Below, piece by piece: positions 13,893-21,177 of a stretch of 21,209 bases of DNA (position 1 is its first letter; every line of letters begins with the position of its first letter). A model generated the notes under the pieces. It was not told where the DNA came from and ran no database searches. It saw nothing but the letters and a program-made list of their open reading frames with translations. This DNA is from Candidatus Woesearchaeota archaeon. GTDB lineage: Archaea; Nanobdellota; Nanobdellia; Woesearchaeales; UBA12501. The stretch lies in contig JACOVM010000078.1 in the NCBI GenBank assembly GCA_016177345.1, forward strand, positions 1 to 21,209, read 5' to 3'. The position numbers were made by a program, and so were the translations under genes.

Positions 13893-14723
13893 ATGAGAGC
13901 ACCATATCCAGCAATGAACTATCTCCTCAGCGAGTCAGCACATCATTTTTCTCTCCCAAGCATGAAGGTAGAGAAAAAAACGTTTGCTGACGGTGAAGTG
14001 TACATCCGGATTCTTGATGATGTCAAAAATAAGGATGTTACAATCATTAGTAATATTCTTGCAAGTAATATTCTTGAGCTGCTTCTTCTTGTTGATGCCG
14101 TCCGCAGGGCAGAAGGAACAGTTGTCCGAATTATTATTCCTTATCTTGGCTATGCACGGCAGGACAAGGTATTCCTTCCGGGAGAAGCAGTATCTGGTGC
14201 AGTGATATGTAGTCTGCTTCGCCAGCTCAATATTCCAGTAATTGCATATGATGTGCACAGCAGCGAACTTTTTCAATATCTTCCATTTGATCACAAGAGT
14301 GTGCTTCCCTGCCTTGCAAAGCAGCTTCCAAAAAAAAAATATGTTGTCATTTCGCCAGACAAAGGGGGAGTGGAACGGGCGCGGATGGTTGCAACGCTCC
14401 TCAATGCACCAATGCAAGTGATGGAGAAACAAAGAAAAGGCTATTCTGTATCCATCACATTTACGGGCAATGTTCGTGGAGCCACCGTGCTTCTGATAGA
14501 TGATATGATTAGTGGAGGAGCAACGCTGATTGAAGCAGCTAAAGCAGCATTGTCGCACGGCGCAAAAGAGGTTATAGCAATTGCGGCCCATGGCTTATTC
14601 TTAGGCGATGCAAGAAAAAAACTGGAAGAGAGCGGGATCTCCAAGATTATTGTAGCCAACACCCTGCCAGTGAAGGCTGGTGGGAAGATTGGGGTGGTGG
14701 ATGTGTCGAAAGAATTGTCCTAA
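13893..14723 (+). CDS. prs: ribose-phosphate pyrophosphokinase (PRPP synthase)
   Basis: The enzyme makes PRPP from ribose 5-phosphate and ATP for nucleotide, histidine and tryptophan synthesis. The protein has 276 residues, slightly short of the usual 285-315. Motifs are KTFADGEVYIRI (29-40), the ATP-site PYLGYARQDK (83-92), YDVHSSELFQYLPF (119-132), VISPDKGGVERA (152-163), the Lys/Arg patch EKQRKG (178-183) and the PRPP loop VLLIDDMISGGATL (199-212). The N-terminus is trimmed or diverged, and an ATG at 13914 is an alternative start. The gene lies ten bases downstream of the phosphoribosyltransferase gene. AGTGATG in that gap resembles a Shine-Dalgarno site, fitting co-transcription. Confidence 0.93.
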   Translation: MRAPYPAMNYLLSESAHHFSLPSMKVEKKTFADGEVYIRILDDVKNKDVTIISNILASNILELLLLVDAVRRAEGTVVRIIIPYLGYARQDKVFLPGEAVSGAVICSLLRQLNIPVIAYDVHSSELFQYLPFDHKSVLPCLAKQLPKKKYVVISPDKGGVERARMVATLLNAPMQVMEKQRKGYSVSITFTGNVRGATVLLIDDMISGGATLIEAAKAALSHGAKEVIAIAAHGLFLGDARKKLEESGISKIIVANTLPVKAGGKIGVVDVSKELS

Positions 14724-14733
14724 AAGGACTATC

Positions 14734-14770
14734 TTTTTTGAGCGTATCTAAGGCCTGCAAAGCCTTTTCT
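14734..14770 (+). terminator. T tract and small hairpin after prs
   Basis: Six T (14734-14739) lie ten bases past the prs stop. Further on, AAGGC (14750-14754) and GCCTT (14762-14766) form a short stem followed by a T-rich stretch. Either or both could end the operon transcript. Confidence 0.45.
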
Positions 14771-14835
14771 TTGGATAAAGCTTTCGATTCAATGACCCAT
14801 AACCCTTATAAATTCCTCTCCATTCCACACCGATT

Positions 14836-15474
14836 ATGGCAGATCCCTGCATTGCTTATATTGACGTTTTTCCTTCTAGTGGTATACTGGAGCTTGGGTT
14901 GACTACAGTTGTTACTTCTCACCCCGATGCCATCGTCCTTGGTGTGTATGATTCTGGAAAGGTTCCTGATACTCTTGAGCACCCAATCCGATCAGCTTGG
15001 GAGCAACGAATACCTGTATTTGGGCTTCGGCAAACCCTTTGTGTAGAGCCCTCTTATTGTTTGCTCTCCAGTGACCCCGAAACAGATAGAGCCCTTCAGC
15101 GGTCCATCGTTCGTGGAGCACCTCAGGAAGCTAGTATTGATTTGAATGCAGGAAGTGAAGCCCTGGATGCAATGTACGAGATGCAGCCAGAGATGCTAAG
15201 AGCAGGGCTTGTTCCTCTGCAAGGATATGATCCAAAACTCGTAGCGCTTGCTGACCAATTTGCACACCTTGCCAAACAATCTCCAGTTCACACCAGAGCT
15301 ATGGTTCACCTTGGAAGTGTGCTGTCTTCAGTTATGACGGGACTGCAAGAGATTTGTTCAGCGCATGAAGATTATGCGAGCAGAGTAGCTGCTGCTCGCC
15401 AGCGTTTTTCTAGCCCAGGATTTAATAAGCGGATTGATAGTGTATTAGATCAGTCTGTTAGTTTTAGGCGGTAG
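14836..15474 (+). CDS. asparaginase/GatD C-terminal-domain-like protein
   Basis: The protein has 212 residues. Residues about 5-70 follow the pattern of the C-terminal domain of type I asparaginases and GatD: a strand and turn IAYIDVFPSSG, then PDAIVLGVYDSGKVP in place of the usual GIVLEGFGxGNVP, then the helix and strand RSAWEQRIPVFGL. The N-terminal catalytic domain with its Thr motif is absent, so asparaginase activity is not expected. Residues 130-212 are helical and not recognised. The assignment is by remembered pattern only and could be wrong. CTTATAAAT, centred about 27 bp before the ATG, supports a leaderless start. Confidence 0.5.
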   Translation: MADPCIAYIDVFPSSGILELGLTTVVTSHPDAIVLGVYDSGKVPDTLEHPIRSAWEQRIPVFGLRQTLCVEPSYCLLSSDPETDRALQRSIVRGAPQEASIDLNAGSEALDAMYEMQPEMLRAGLVPLQGYDPKLVALADQFAHLAKQSPVHTRAMVHLGSVLSSVMTGLQEICSAHEDYASRVAAARQRFSSPGFNKRIDSVLDQSVSFRR

Positions 15475-15529
15475 ATAAACCTTCAGACGATAACACGCAC
15501 AAGATTAAACAAATACTAACCAGCCACAG

Positions 15530-15544
15530 CTTTATAAACAACCC
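15530..15544 (+). promoter_or_regulatory. TATA promoter of the Tat lipoprotein gene
   Basis: CTTTATAAACAACCC is identical over 15 bases to the promoter of the sigma-54-like gene at 3101-3115. The TATA is again centred 25.5 bp before the ATG. Confidence 0.6.
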
Positions 15545-15559
15545 CCTGGTTACCCGTCA

Positions 15560-17239
15560 ATGAGCCCCACCATTTCCAGACGAGAATTCTTGCAACTGCT
15601 TGCGGTTGGCATTCCAGGCCTTGCCTCTGGCTGTGCTGTAGGCCAACACCAAAGGACAGCTGCATGGAATCCTGAGCAGGGCTTCCGTGTTGATTCTCCA
15701 GAGGATAAAAGCAGCAATAACAATGATACTAGCGATCCTTTTTTGGTGAAAGAGGAAGACCCTGTCCTATTTCGGGATCATTACCTCATTCCCTACCGCT
15801 TTGAGGAGTATGATCCGCCTGTCAAGAATAATGATCTCACTCTTGAGGACAAACTATTTGAGGCCTTTTTTCGACAGCCCTATAAGGCTGAGGAGCTTCG
15901 CTACCAGGTTGACTGTCCACATGACAAGCCAGCCTTTCTTTCCCACCGGGGAACAAGAGTGGAAGACCCTTCATCATTCCAAACTGCTGTTCTGGCAGCT
16001 GCCCAAGAGCTTGGCTATTCTGAAGAGTCTATTCACGACTTATCCATCAAAGAGTCCTTGCTTCTCAGCGGTAGAATTGTTGCAGGAAAGCTGGAATATC
16101 ATCAAGAGATGATCCCTAAGAACAATGGAGAGAACACATCAGCAGAGCAGGAAATACTGGATATTTTTCGTGGAAAGCACATCACTCCAGATGAAGCAAA
16201 GAGAATTGATGCCATGCCAGATGACAAGGTGTTTGCTGAAGGGCTGGGCATCTGCCGTAATTATGCAAAAGTCAATGTTGCCATTTTTAACGTCTTGAAA
16301 TCAATGAATCCTAATCTTCGCAACACGGTGATGCGAACGGTCATCAGTGACGGATATAGCCATCTTGTTCAGCTCCCCCATGCATGGAACATGGTGTCAA
16401 CAATTGTTGATAATGGCCTGGACATCGATATTGCAGTAACTTACGTTGACCCGACATGGCTGGACACAAAAATCAGGAATGCCATCGCCAATGGAGAAGC
16501 GGACTATGCCTCTTCTCAGGAAAAGATGTACAACGCGTACGATGCTTCTCATTATGGCCACCGTGCAACAGGAGAGTTAACTGATTTTCACAGTAGAGGC
16601 CAAACAGAACAAGACAAGGAGCATGATGAGCTTGCGCTAGTGTATCATTTGATGTCAACAGCCCGGCTTTATGAGGCGCTTGCTGACACCGAGCGGACAA
16701 AGGATAGAGATTCTCCATTCTTTGCTTCAGAATCATTAGTCTCTCATTATCGGAGAAGGGCATTTGCATTGCGCAACGATGCATGCAGGTCATTGCTGAG
16801 CGCGCATGTATCATTTGATAACCCCTTCCCTGGCATCGACGTTGATATCCCTCTAGAGAACGCGGCTGCTATGTATGGAATGATCTCTGAAATTGTTTTT
16901 CAAGGGTATTTCGGTGACTTCCAAACAGCTTTTGTGAGAGCAGCAGAAAACCTGACAGGGATGCCAGCGAAAGACATACTATCAGCAAAACGCATTGTAG
17001 TTTACCAGGATGGCCTTCAAGAATTGAAAAGAACATACGAAATGGCAATGAGGTATATTCCTGCTGCAATAAAGCAAACTGTTAATATTGATGCAGGTGA
17101 CGTTCTTGAGAGCCGCCCTTCTGCAGTTTGCACACCACTTCCCATTTATGGGTACAAGCGCGAAAGAAGCCCCTATCGCACTCCTGCAACACTTGATGAT
17201 GTATTTAAGGCGATAGAAGCAAAAGCTGTTGTCGAGTGA
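15560..17239 (+). CDS. Tat-exported lipoprotein with transglutaminase-like triad
   Basis: The 559-residue protein starts with a twin-arginine signal, SRREFL (Arg7-Arg8), a hydrophobic core and the lipobox LASGC (Cys25), so it is probably exported folded and anchored by lipid. A disordered Ser/Asn/Asp linker follows to about 60. Residues about 228-300 fit the transglutaminase-like fold: GICRNYAKVNVAIF with Cys232, LPHAWNMV with His274, and YVDPTWLD with Asp297, the Cys-His-Asp order of that superfamily. Members are proteases, peptide ligases or amidases, and which applies here is unknown. Residues 350-559 are mostly helical and not recognised. Start and leaderless expression are supported by the TATA at 15531-15538. 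Confidence 0.72.
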   Translation: MSPTISRREFLQLLAVGIPGLASGCAVGQHQRTAAWNPEQGFRVDSPEDKSSNNNDTSDPFLVKEEDPVLFRDHYLIPYRFEEYDPPVKNNDLTLEDKLFEAFFRQPYKAEELRYQVDCPHDKPAFLSHRGTRVEDPSSFQTAVLAAAQELGYSEESIHDLSIKESLLLSGRIVAGKLEYHQEMIPKNNGENTSAEQEILDIFRGKHITPDEAKRIDAMPDDKVFAEGLGICRNYAKVNVAIFNVLKSMNPNLRNTVMRTVISDGYSHLVQLPHAWNMVSTIVDNGLDIDIAVTYVDPTWLDTKIRNAIANGEADYASSQEKMYNAYDASHYGHRATGELTDFHSRGQTEQDKEHDELALVYHLMSTARLYEALADTERTKDRDSPFFASESLVSHYRRRAFALRNDACRSLLSAHVSFDNPFPGIDVDIPLENAAAMYGMISEIVFQGYFGDFQTAFVRAAENLTGMPAKDILSAKRIVVYQDGLQELKRTYEMAMRYIPAAIKQTVNIDAGDVLESRPSAVCTPLPIYGYKRERSPYRTPATLDDVFKAIEAKAVVE

Positions 17240-17321
17240 TAAGGAGCCTAAAGCTAGTGATAGACTTTACAAACGCATACTGCTGCAAACATTTTTATAT
17301 CCAACTTGGTAAAAAGAGCAT

Positions 17322-17957
17322 ATGTACAAATTCAGCTTTAAAATCAAGCACAAGCATTGTTATGAAACTGCCTTGAGCAGTGCGTTTCCAAAACACCACA
17401 TTACTGTTGTTGATATCCAATCAAGAAACAAAAAGGAAAAGCAATATTTCTATTATATCACCGGAGACCAGCAACAGTTTGGTGCTATCATGGCTTATCT
17501 CAAGGCATCAAAAGGCTATCGGTTGGTAAAAGAGGTGGAACGAACAAGTGACACTCTTCTTCTGCTCGTTGTATTGCACCAGCAAGGATACGTCCAGAAC
17601 AGCATCCAGAGGCATCATGGCTTTTTTCTAGAGCCACATACGGTGTATGGGGGGTTTGAGTACTGGCATGTTGGGCTTGTTGACCATGCTGCCATTGCGC
17701 CGCTTCGCAAAGAACTTTCGAAAGCAGGAGATGTTACCGTGCTGTTCATTGGAAAAGTAGAATTTGCGCATCAACTGCTCTCCAAGCAGCAAAAAAGAGC
17801 CTTTCTCTACGCATTCGAGCAGGGGTATTACGAGCTTCCGAGAAAAACGACGATTGCAAAGATAGCAAAGGCCTTGCGACTGAACCATTCAACAGTTGGA
17901 GAGCATCTTCTCAAGGCAGAAAATAAGGTTATCGCATCAGTTGCACGGCGGCTATAG
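17322..17957 (+). CDS. HTH_10 (Bat-like) transcription regulator
   Basis: The protein has 211 residues. Residues about 153-205 match the HTH_10 domain of the archaeal bacterioopsin activator: LSKQQKRAFLYAFEQGYYEL, then PRKTTIAKIAKAL and the recognition helix LNHSTVGEHLLKAENKV. The first 150 residues are an alpha/beta sensor-like region typical of these proteins, with His/Cys residues near the start (HKHCYET), but no ligand is evident. It is expected to bind DNA and activate archaeal promoters; its targets are unknown. TTTTTATAT (near 17293-17301) lies about 25 bp before the ATG, so it is leaderless. A T-rich terminator follows at 18024-18037. Confidence 0.85.
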   Translation: MYKFSFKIKHKHCYETALSSAFPKHHITVVDIQSRNKKEKQYFYYITGDQQQFGAIMAYLKASKGYRLVKEVERTSDTLLLLVVLHQQGYVQNSIQRHHGFFLEPHTVYGGFEYWHVGLVDHAAIAPLRKELSKAGDVTVLFIGKVEFAHQLLSKQQKRAFLYAFEQGYYELPRKTTIAKIAKALRLNHSTVGEHLLKAENKVIASVARRL

Positions 17958-18023
17958 GCTAGTCTTCAACCTACCAATTAACAATACCAGACATATCTGG
18001 CTAAAGATAATTATGCAGCTGCG

Positions 18024-18037
18024 TTTTTTCTTTTTTT
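18024..18037 (+). terminator. T-rich terminator between the HTH_10 gene and the next gene
   Basis: TTTTTTC followed by seven T lies 67-80 bases past the HTH_10 stop codon. It ends only six bases before the ATG at 18044, so it overlaps the start region of the next gene. Confidence 0.5.
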
Positions 18038-18043
18038 GAGACT

Positions 18044-18490
18044 ATGGCAATTGACGATGCTATCAAGCCGTTTGACGTTGAGAAAGAAACAAGAGAGAAT
18101 ACTGCACAGCTTATCACAGAAGAGCGGCTGCGCTGCACCCAAGGCCTCCTGCCATGGGTACTGACTATTCTTGAGAAGCTTGGTGCTCCAATTCCAAGCC
18201 ACATCGAAGTCCAACTGGCCTTCATGCGATACGGGCAAAGAGAGTATGACGGGGCAGTGTCCATTCCGACAAGCATCTCTGATGGCCTGCTGCCGCCACA
18301 TTTCCCGACATTGTTTCATCTTCGGCAGATGCTGCCGAACAGGTATTTTGACAGGCCAGTTCCAATGTTTAACATGTCCTACAATTGCGATCTTCCTTTC
18401 TCCCTTGCAAGATCCGGAGATGACATTTATGTAAGGTGCCATATGGCAAGGGAAGAGCGTCAGGAAAGGTTAAAGAATGCACAAAAATAA
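18044..18490 (+). CDS. hypothetical protein, 148 residues
   Basis: No family is recognised. The protein is soluble, with no signal or membrane segment. The first 50 residues are helical and the middle is rich in Pro and aromatic residues (SDGLLPPHFPTLFHLRQMLP, NRYFDRPVPMFNMSY). The end is a charged helix (AREERQERLKNAQK). Only a weak TATA-like AAGATAATTA (18005-18014) is present upstream, about 34 bp from the ATG, and a 14-base T tract ends six bases before the start. The minus-strand open frames covering the same stretch look like shadows. Plus-strand coding is favoured by the downstream gene arrangement and plausible composition. Confidence 0.5.
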   Translation: MAIDDAIKPFDVEKETRENTAQLITEERLRCTQGLLPWVLTILEKLGAPIPSHIEVQLAFMRYGQREYDGAVSIPTSISDGLLPPHFPTLFHLRQMLPNRYFDRPVPMFNMSYNCDLPFSLARSGDDIYVRCHMAREERQERLKNAQK

Positions 18491-18524
18491 ATTTATATAG
18501 CAATGTTCTTTATTCTTTAGAAGC

Positions 18525-19118
18525 ATGACATTTTTGAAGTACCTTATCCTTATTGCATGCGGATTCGTGATAGTAGCTATCTCAGCATGCACGTCATCGA
18601 CTTCACAATTACCACCATCACCATTATTAAACCAATCGGAGGAACCAACCATGACACTTCAGCTAACAAGCAGCGCATTTTCCAACAACGGAAAGATCCC
18701 ATCAACATACACCTGTGATGGAAGCGATACGAGCCCTCCATTGTCCATCAGCGGCGCTCCTTCACCAGCAAAAAGCCTTGTTCTTCTCATGGATGATCCC
18801 GACATTCCTGCATTTGTGAAGCAAAAATTTAGCATCACGGTGTGGGATCATTGGATCGTGTTCAACATCCCGCCAACAACGGCAGCGATTTCCGAAGGAA
18901 AAAATCCGCCGGGCGTGCTTGGAAAAAATACTGGCGGCAAGAATGCTTATGGCGGCCCATGCCCGCCGGATCGTGAACATCGCTACTTCTTCAAGCTGTA
19001 CGCATTAGATACCATGCTCGATCTTCCCGCTGGAGCAGCAAAAACAGAAGTCGAGCAGGCGATGAAGGGGCATATACTTGCAGAAGCGAGGCTAGTGGGG
19101 CTGTATGAGAGGAAGTGA
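18525..19118 (+). CDS. PEBP (YbhB/YbcL, Raf kinase inhibitor-like) family lipoprotein
   Basis: The 197-residue protein begins with a Sec-type lipoprotein signal: a hydrophobic core LILIACGFVIVAISAC with a lipobox ISAC at Cys22. A Ser/Pro-rich linker follows to about residue 40. The PEBP fold follows: IPSTYTCDGSDTSPPLSISG (59-78), the ligand-site strand LVLLMDDPDIPAF, VWDHWIVFNIPP, the signature NAYGGPCPP with EHRYFFKLYALD after it, and a C-terminal helix ending LVGLYERK. PEBP proteins bind anionic ligands; bacterial and archaeal members have no firm role. TTTATATA (18492-18499) lies about 29 bp upstream of the ATG, giving a very short leader or none. Confidence 0.88.
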   Translation: MTFLKYLILIACGFVIVAISACTSSTSQLPPSPLLNQSEEPTMTLQLTSSAFSNNGKIPSTYTCDGSDTSPPLSISGAPSPAKSLVLLMDDPDIPAFVKQKFSITVWDHWIVFNIPPTTAAISEGKNPPGVLGKNTGGKNAYGGPCPPDREHRYFFKLYALDTMLDLPAGAAKTEVEQAMKGHILAEARLVGLYERK

Positions 19119-19182
19119 AGCCATGATCAATTCATTCGGTGCCTATTTCTTGGAATTCTGAAAGGGGAGTGAAAGATTTAAG

Positions 19183-19250
19183 ACCATGTAAACTCCACAT
19201 TACATGGTAAAATAGAAAAATTTATATATTTGAAAGAATAACCATGTGAT
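19183..19250 (+). promoter_or_regulatory. promoter and operator of the vapBC pair
   Basis: ACCATGTA (19183-19190) and TACATGGT (19201-19208) are perfect 8-bp inverted arms with a 10-base spacer. They lie just upstream of TTTATATA (about 19221-19228). A third half-site, ACCATGT (19241-19247), sits next to the start codon at 19251. The arrangement fits repression by the antitoxin or the complex. Confidence 0.65.
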
Positions 19251-19484
19251 ATGGAAAGCGCCACCGCAACAATAACATCGAAGAATATGGTGGTTATACC
19301 AAAAAAGGCAAGGGAAAAACTCCACTTAGTTGAGGGACAGAAGATGAAAGTCTTTATTGGCGAGAACGAAATAATCTTTTCCCCTATTCTTTCCCTAGAA
19401 GACCTGGAGGGGGTTCTTCATGGAGGAAAAACAGCGAAGGAGCTTGTCACGGAATCAAGAAAAAGTGTGAGCAGGTTTGACTGA
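19251..19484 (+). CDS. vapB: AbrB/SpoVT-type antitoxin (VapB-like)
   Basis: The protein has 77 residues. The N-terminal swapped-hairpin AbrB fold is clear: ATITSKNMVVIPKKAREKL (6-24), then LVEGQKMKVFIGENEIIFSP (26-45). The C-terminal tail, about 46-77, is the usual toxin-neutralising segment. It should dimerise, bind the operator at 19183-19247 and neutralise the adjacent PIN toxin. The TATA box is about 26 bp upstream, so the mRNA is leaderless. The toxin ATG follows one base after the stop, so translation is probably coupled. Confidence 0.85.
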   Translation: MESATATITSKNMVVIPKKAREKLHLVEGQKMKVFIGENEIIFSPILSLEDLEGVLHGGKTAKELVTESRKSVSRFD

Positions 19485-19485
19485 C

Positions 19486-19887
19486 ATGGCCGTTTTTGAA
19501 ACGTACGCCCTTATGAAGTTTTTAAAAAAAGAGATAGGGCATGAAAAAATCAGAAATGAATTAGAACAGGGCGGATTTATTTCAGAAGCAACAATATATG
19601 AATTGTTCTATGTTATAACAAGAGATTTTATTGGCAAAAGCCATAACATTCAGGATGCTGCAAGAAAAGCAGAGGAGATTATTGACTCCGTACTAGTCCA
19701 TCTTAAAAGCCAAAACCTCACCCAACCAATCATGCGCAAAGCAATTTTGCTGAAAATTCAGTATAACAAGTTAGATTTATCTCATTTTGACTGCTTAGCG
19801 CTTGCTACTGCAGATTACCTTCAGCAGCCACTATTATCTGGAGAAAAGGGATTATCACAGGTTAAAGATGTTAAAGTAATCGGATAA
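19486..19887 (+). CDS. vapC: PIN-domain ribonuclease toxin (VapC-like)
   Basis: The protein has 133 residues, a normal VapC length. PIN motifs are VFETYALMKFL (3-13), SEATIYELFYVI (33-44, Glu39), LSHFDCLALATADYL (98-112, Asp102) and LLSGEKGL (117-124). VapC toxins cut tRNA or rRNA using Mg2+ held by a cluster of acids. Here the first acid, normally Asp, is Glu5, and the last, normally Asp in TGD, is Glu120 in SGE. Charge is kept but geometry changes, so activity may be weakened or altered. A TTG reading from 19477 would overlap vapB, but the ATG at 19486 gives the natural N-terminus. Confidence 0.85.
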   Translation: MAVFETYALMKFLKKEIGHEKIRNELEQGGFISEATIYELFYVITRDFIGKSHNIQDAARKAEEIIDSVLVHLKSQNLTQPIMRKAILLKIQYNKLDLSHFDCLALATADYLQQPLLSGEKGLSQVKDVKVIG

Positions 19888-19946
19888 ACCTTCCTCTCCC
19901 ATTCTAGCGTCACTCTTAAATAATACTCTCTTTTTCTCTGACGAGC

Positions 19947-20996
19947 ATGGTAAAAAAGATCAAGAAAAAAATTTCACGAGGGAACTTGGCCAATGGCAGG
20001 CTAATCAGCTTTCAAGAGCTTGCTGCAAAGACAGCACAAGGGAAAGATCACATCCCCTACTCGGATCGAGCTATGAATACTCCTCGTGGCGAAGCCAACT
20101 TTGGTGTCAGGCAAAACCTGTTCCGCAGGGTTTATCATAGTCTTCGCAATGATACCGCGGCAGACAGGCATGATCTCTTATCAAGGATGAAATCTGCTGC
20201 CATTGGGCTAATGGAATGTGATCGCTATTATCGAAGCATTGCTGATATCAACAATCCTTCCATCGAGCAAAACATAGGTGTCTTGCGAGAATATGCCAAA
20301 AAGAGAAAGCTATGGAATGAACGTGAGATCGAATATGCCCTGCATTCCAGCGCTGACCTGAACACTCTTGAAACGCAGGCAAAGCGATTGGCAGCATTAA
20401 AAACAGGCGAAGAGCTCCTTCACCCATGGACGGACATCCATCGGCAGCATGAGGAAATGAGGAGGGATTACCGCCAGCGGGTCATGGCGATGCCGAAAGA
20501 TGCTGCTCATAACCCGCTTATTGTTGGAGTGATGACCTATGGATTGTATTTTGCAGCGATCTTCTATCGGGCTGCTGAAAGTACAGGGCAACACCCTGAG
20601 CTTGCCATCGTAAAAATGTCAAGGCAGGATAAGGGCGTTCATGCCTTCCCTGAAGAAGAAGAGGCAATTAGAAACGCACTCTGCTCTGGACGAGATGTTG
20701 TTGTCGTTGACGATGTTGCCCATGACTTCAAGAGCTTTCTTGCCATTTATGATCATTTTAGCAAGCCACCAAGCATGAGATTTTCTGCAGCACTATACGA
20801 CACACCACTCCCACGTGAGCTTAACATCATCGAAAGAAGCTTGTTCAGCTACCTTGTCAGAAATCAGGAAAAGATACGATTTGCGGACCCGCTTGCTCGG
20901 CGAAGCCTTGCGAATATTTTGCAGTATGATACAGGAATTGATCGTGAAGAACGGAATATTAAGTTTCTTCCGCCAATCATTGGCGATATTTTTTAA
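19947..20996 (+). CDS. phosphoribosyltransferase-fold-like protein with helical N-terminal region
   Basis: The protein has 349 residues. The first 185 are helical and basic at the start (MVKKIKKKISR) and not recognised. From about residue 190, NPLIVGVMTYGLYFAAIFY resembles the first strand-loop-helix of type I phosphoribosyltransferases. SGRDVVVVDDVAHDFKSFL (about 247-265) resembles the PRPP loop, where the usual TGxT is replaced by HDFKS. This suggests a diverged PRTase fold that may no longer bind PRPP. The last 80 residues are not recognised. CTTAAATAATAC (19916-19927) lies about 27 bp before the ATG, fitting a leaderless start. A strong T-rich terminator follows. Confidence 0.6.
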   Translation: MVKKIKKKISRGNLANGRLISFQELAAKTAQGKDHIPYSDRAMNTPRGEANFGVRQNLFRRVYHSLRNDTAADRHDLLSRMKSAAIGLMECDRYYRSIADINNPSIEQNIGVLREYAKKRKLWNEREIEYALHSSADLNTLETQAKRLAALKTGEELLHPWTDIHRQHEEMRRDYRQRVMAMPKDAAHNPLIVGVMTYGLYFAAIFYRAAESTGQHPELAIVKMSRQDKGVHAFPEEEEAIRNALCSGRDVVVVDDVAHDFKSFLAIYDHFSKPPSMRFSAALYDTPLPRELNIIERSLFSYLVRNQEKIRFADPLARRSLANILQYDTGIDREERNIKFLPPIIGDIF

Positions 20997-21044
20997 GGCA
21001 GATACCAACGTACATATTTGTTTTGTTTGATCTCACCATACCTA

Positions 21045-21057
21045 TTTTTTCTTTTTT
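21045..21057 (+). terminator. T-rich terminator after the PRTase-like gene
   Basis: Two runs of six T separated by one C lie about 50 bases past the stop codon. They are isolated from any downstream open frame. Confidence 0.55.
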
Positions 21058-21177
21058 CTCACTCCTCTAGTGGTAGAATTGCCATTCTCCATTAAAAACC
21101 AGGTAGATTAAGAAAGTTATGGAACCAAATCGGCTCTGTCCCGAGAGTCTTAAAAGCCAAAAAAAGAGGTTGTGGCA

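Noticed and set aside
13935..14591. Long minus-strand open frame (218 codons) opposite prs
   Set aside because: It is entirely antisense to a clear PRPP synthase, is rich in Cys/His/Asn in a way typical of shadow frames, and has no promoter.
18011..18442. Minus-strand open frame of 143 codons opposite the hypothetical gene at 18044
   Set aside because: It has no TATA or ribosome site and an unconvincing composition. The plus-strand frame fits the gene arrangement better, though confidence there is only moderate.
21062..21110. tRNA-like D-arm sequence TAGTGGTAGAATTG
   Set aside because: No anticodon arm, no GTTCRANTC T-loop and no matching acceptor stem could be found, so it is not a tRNA.
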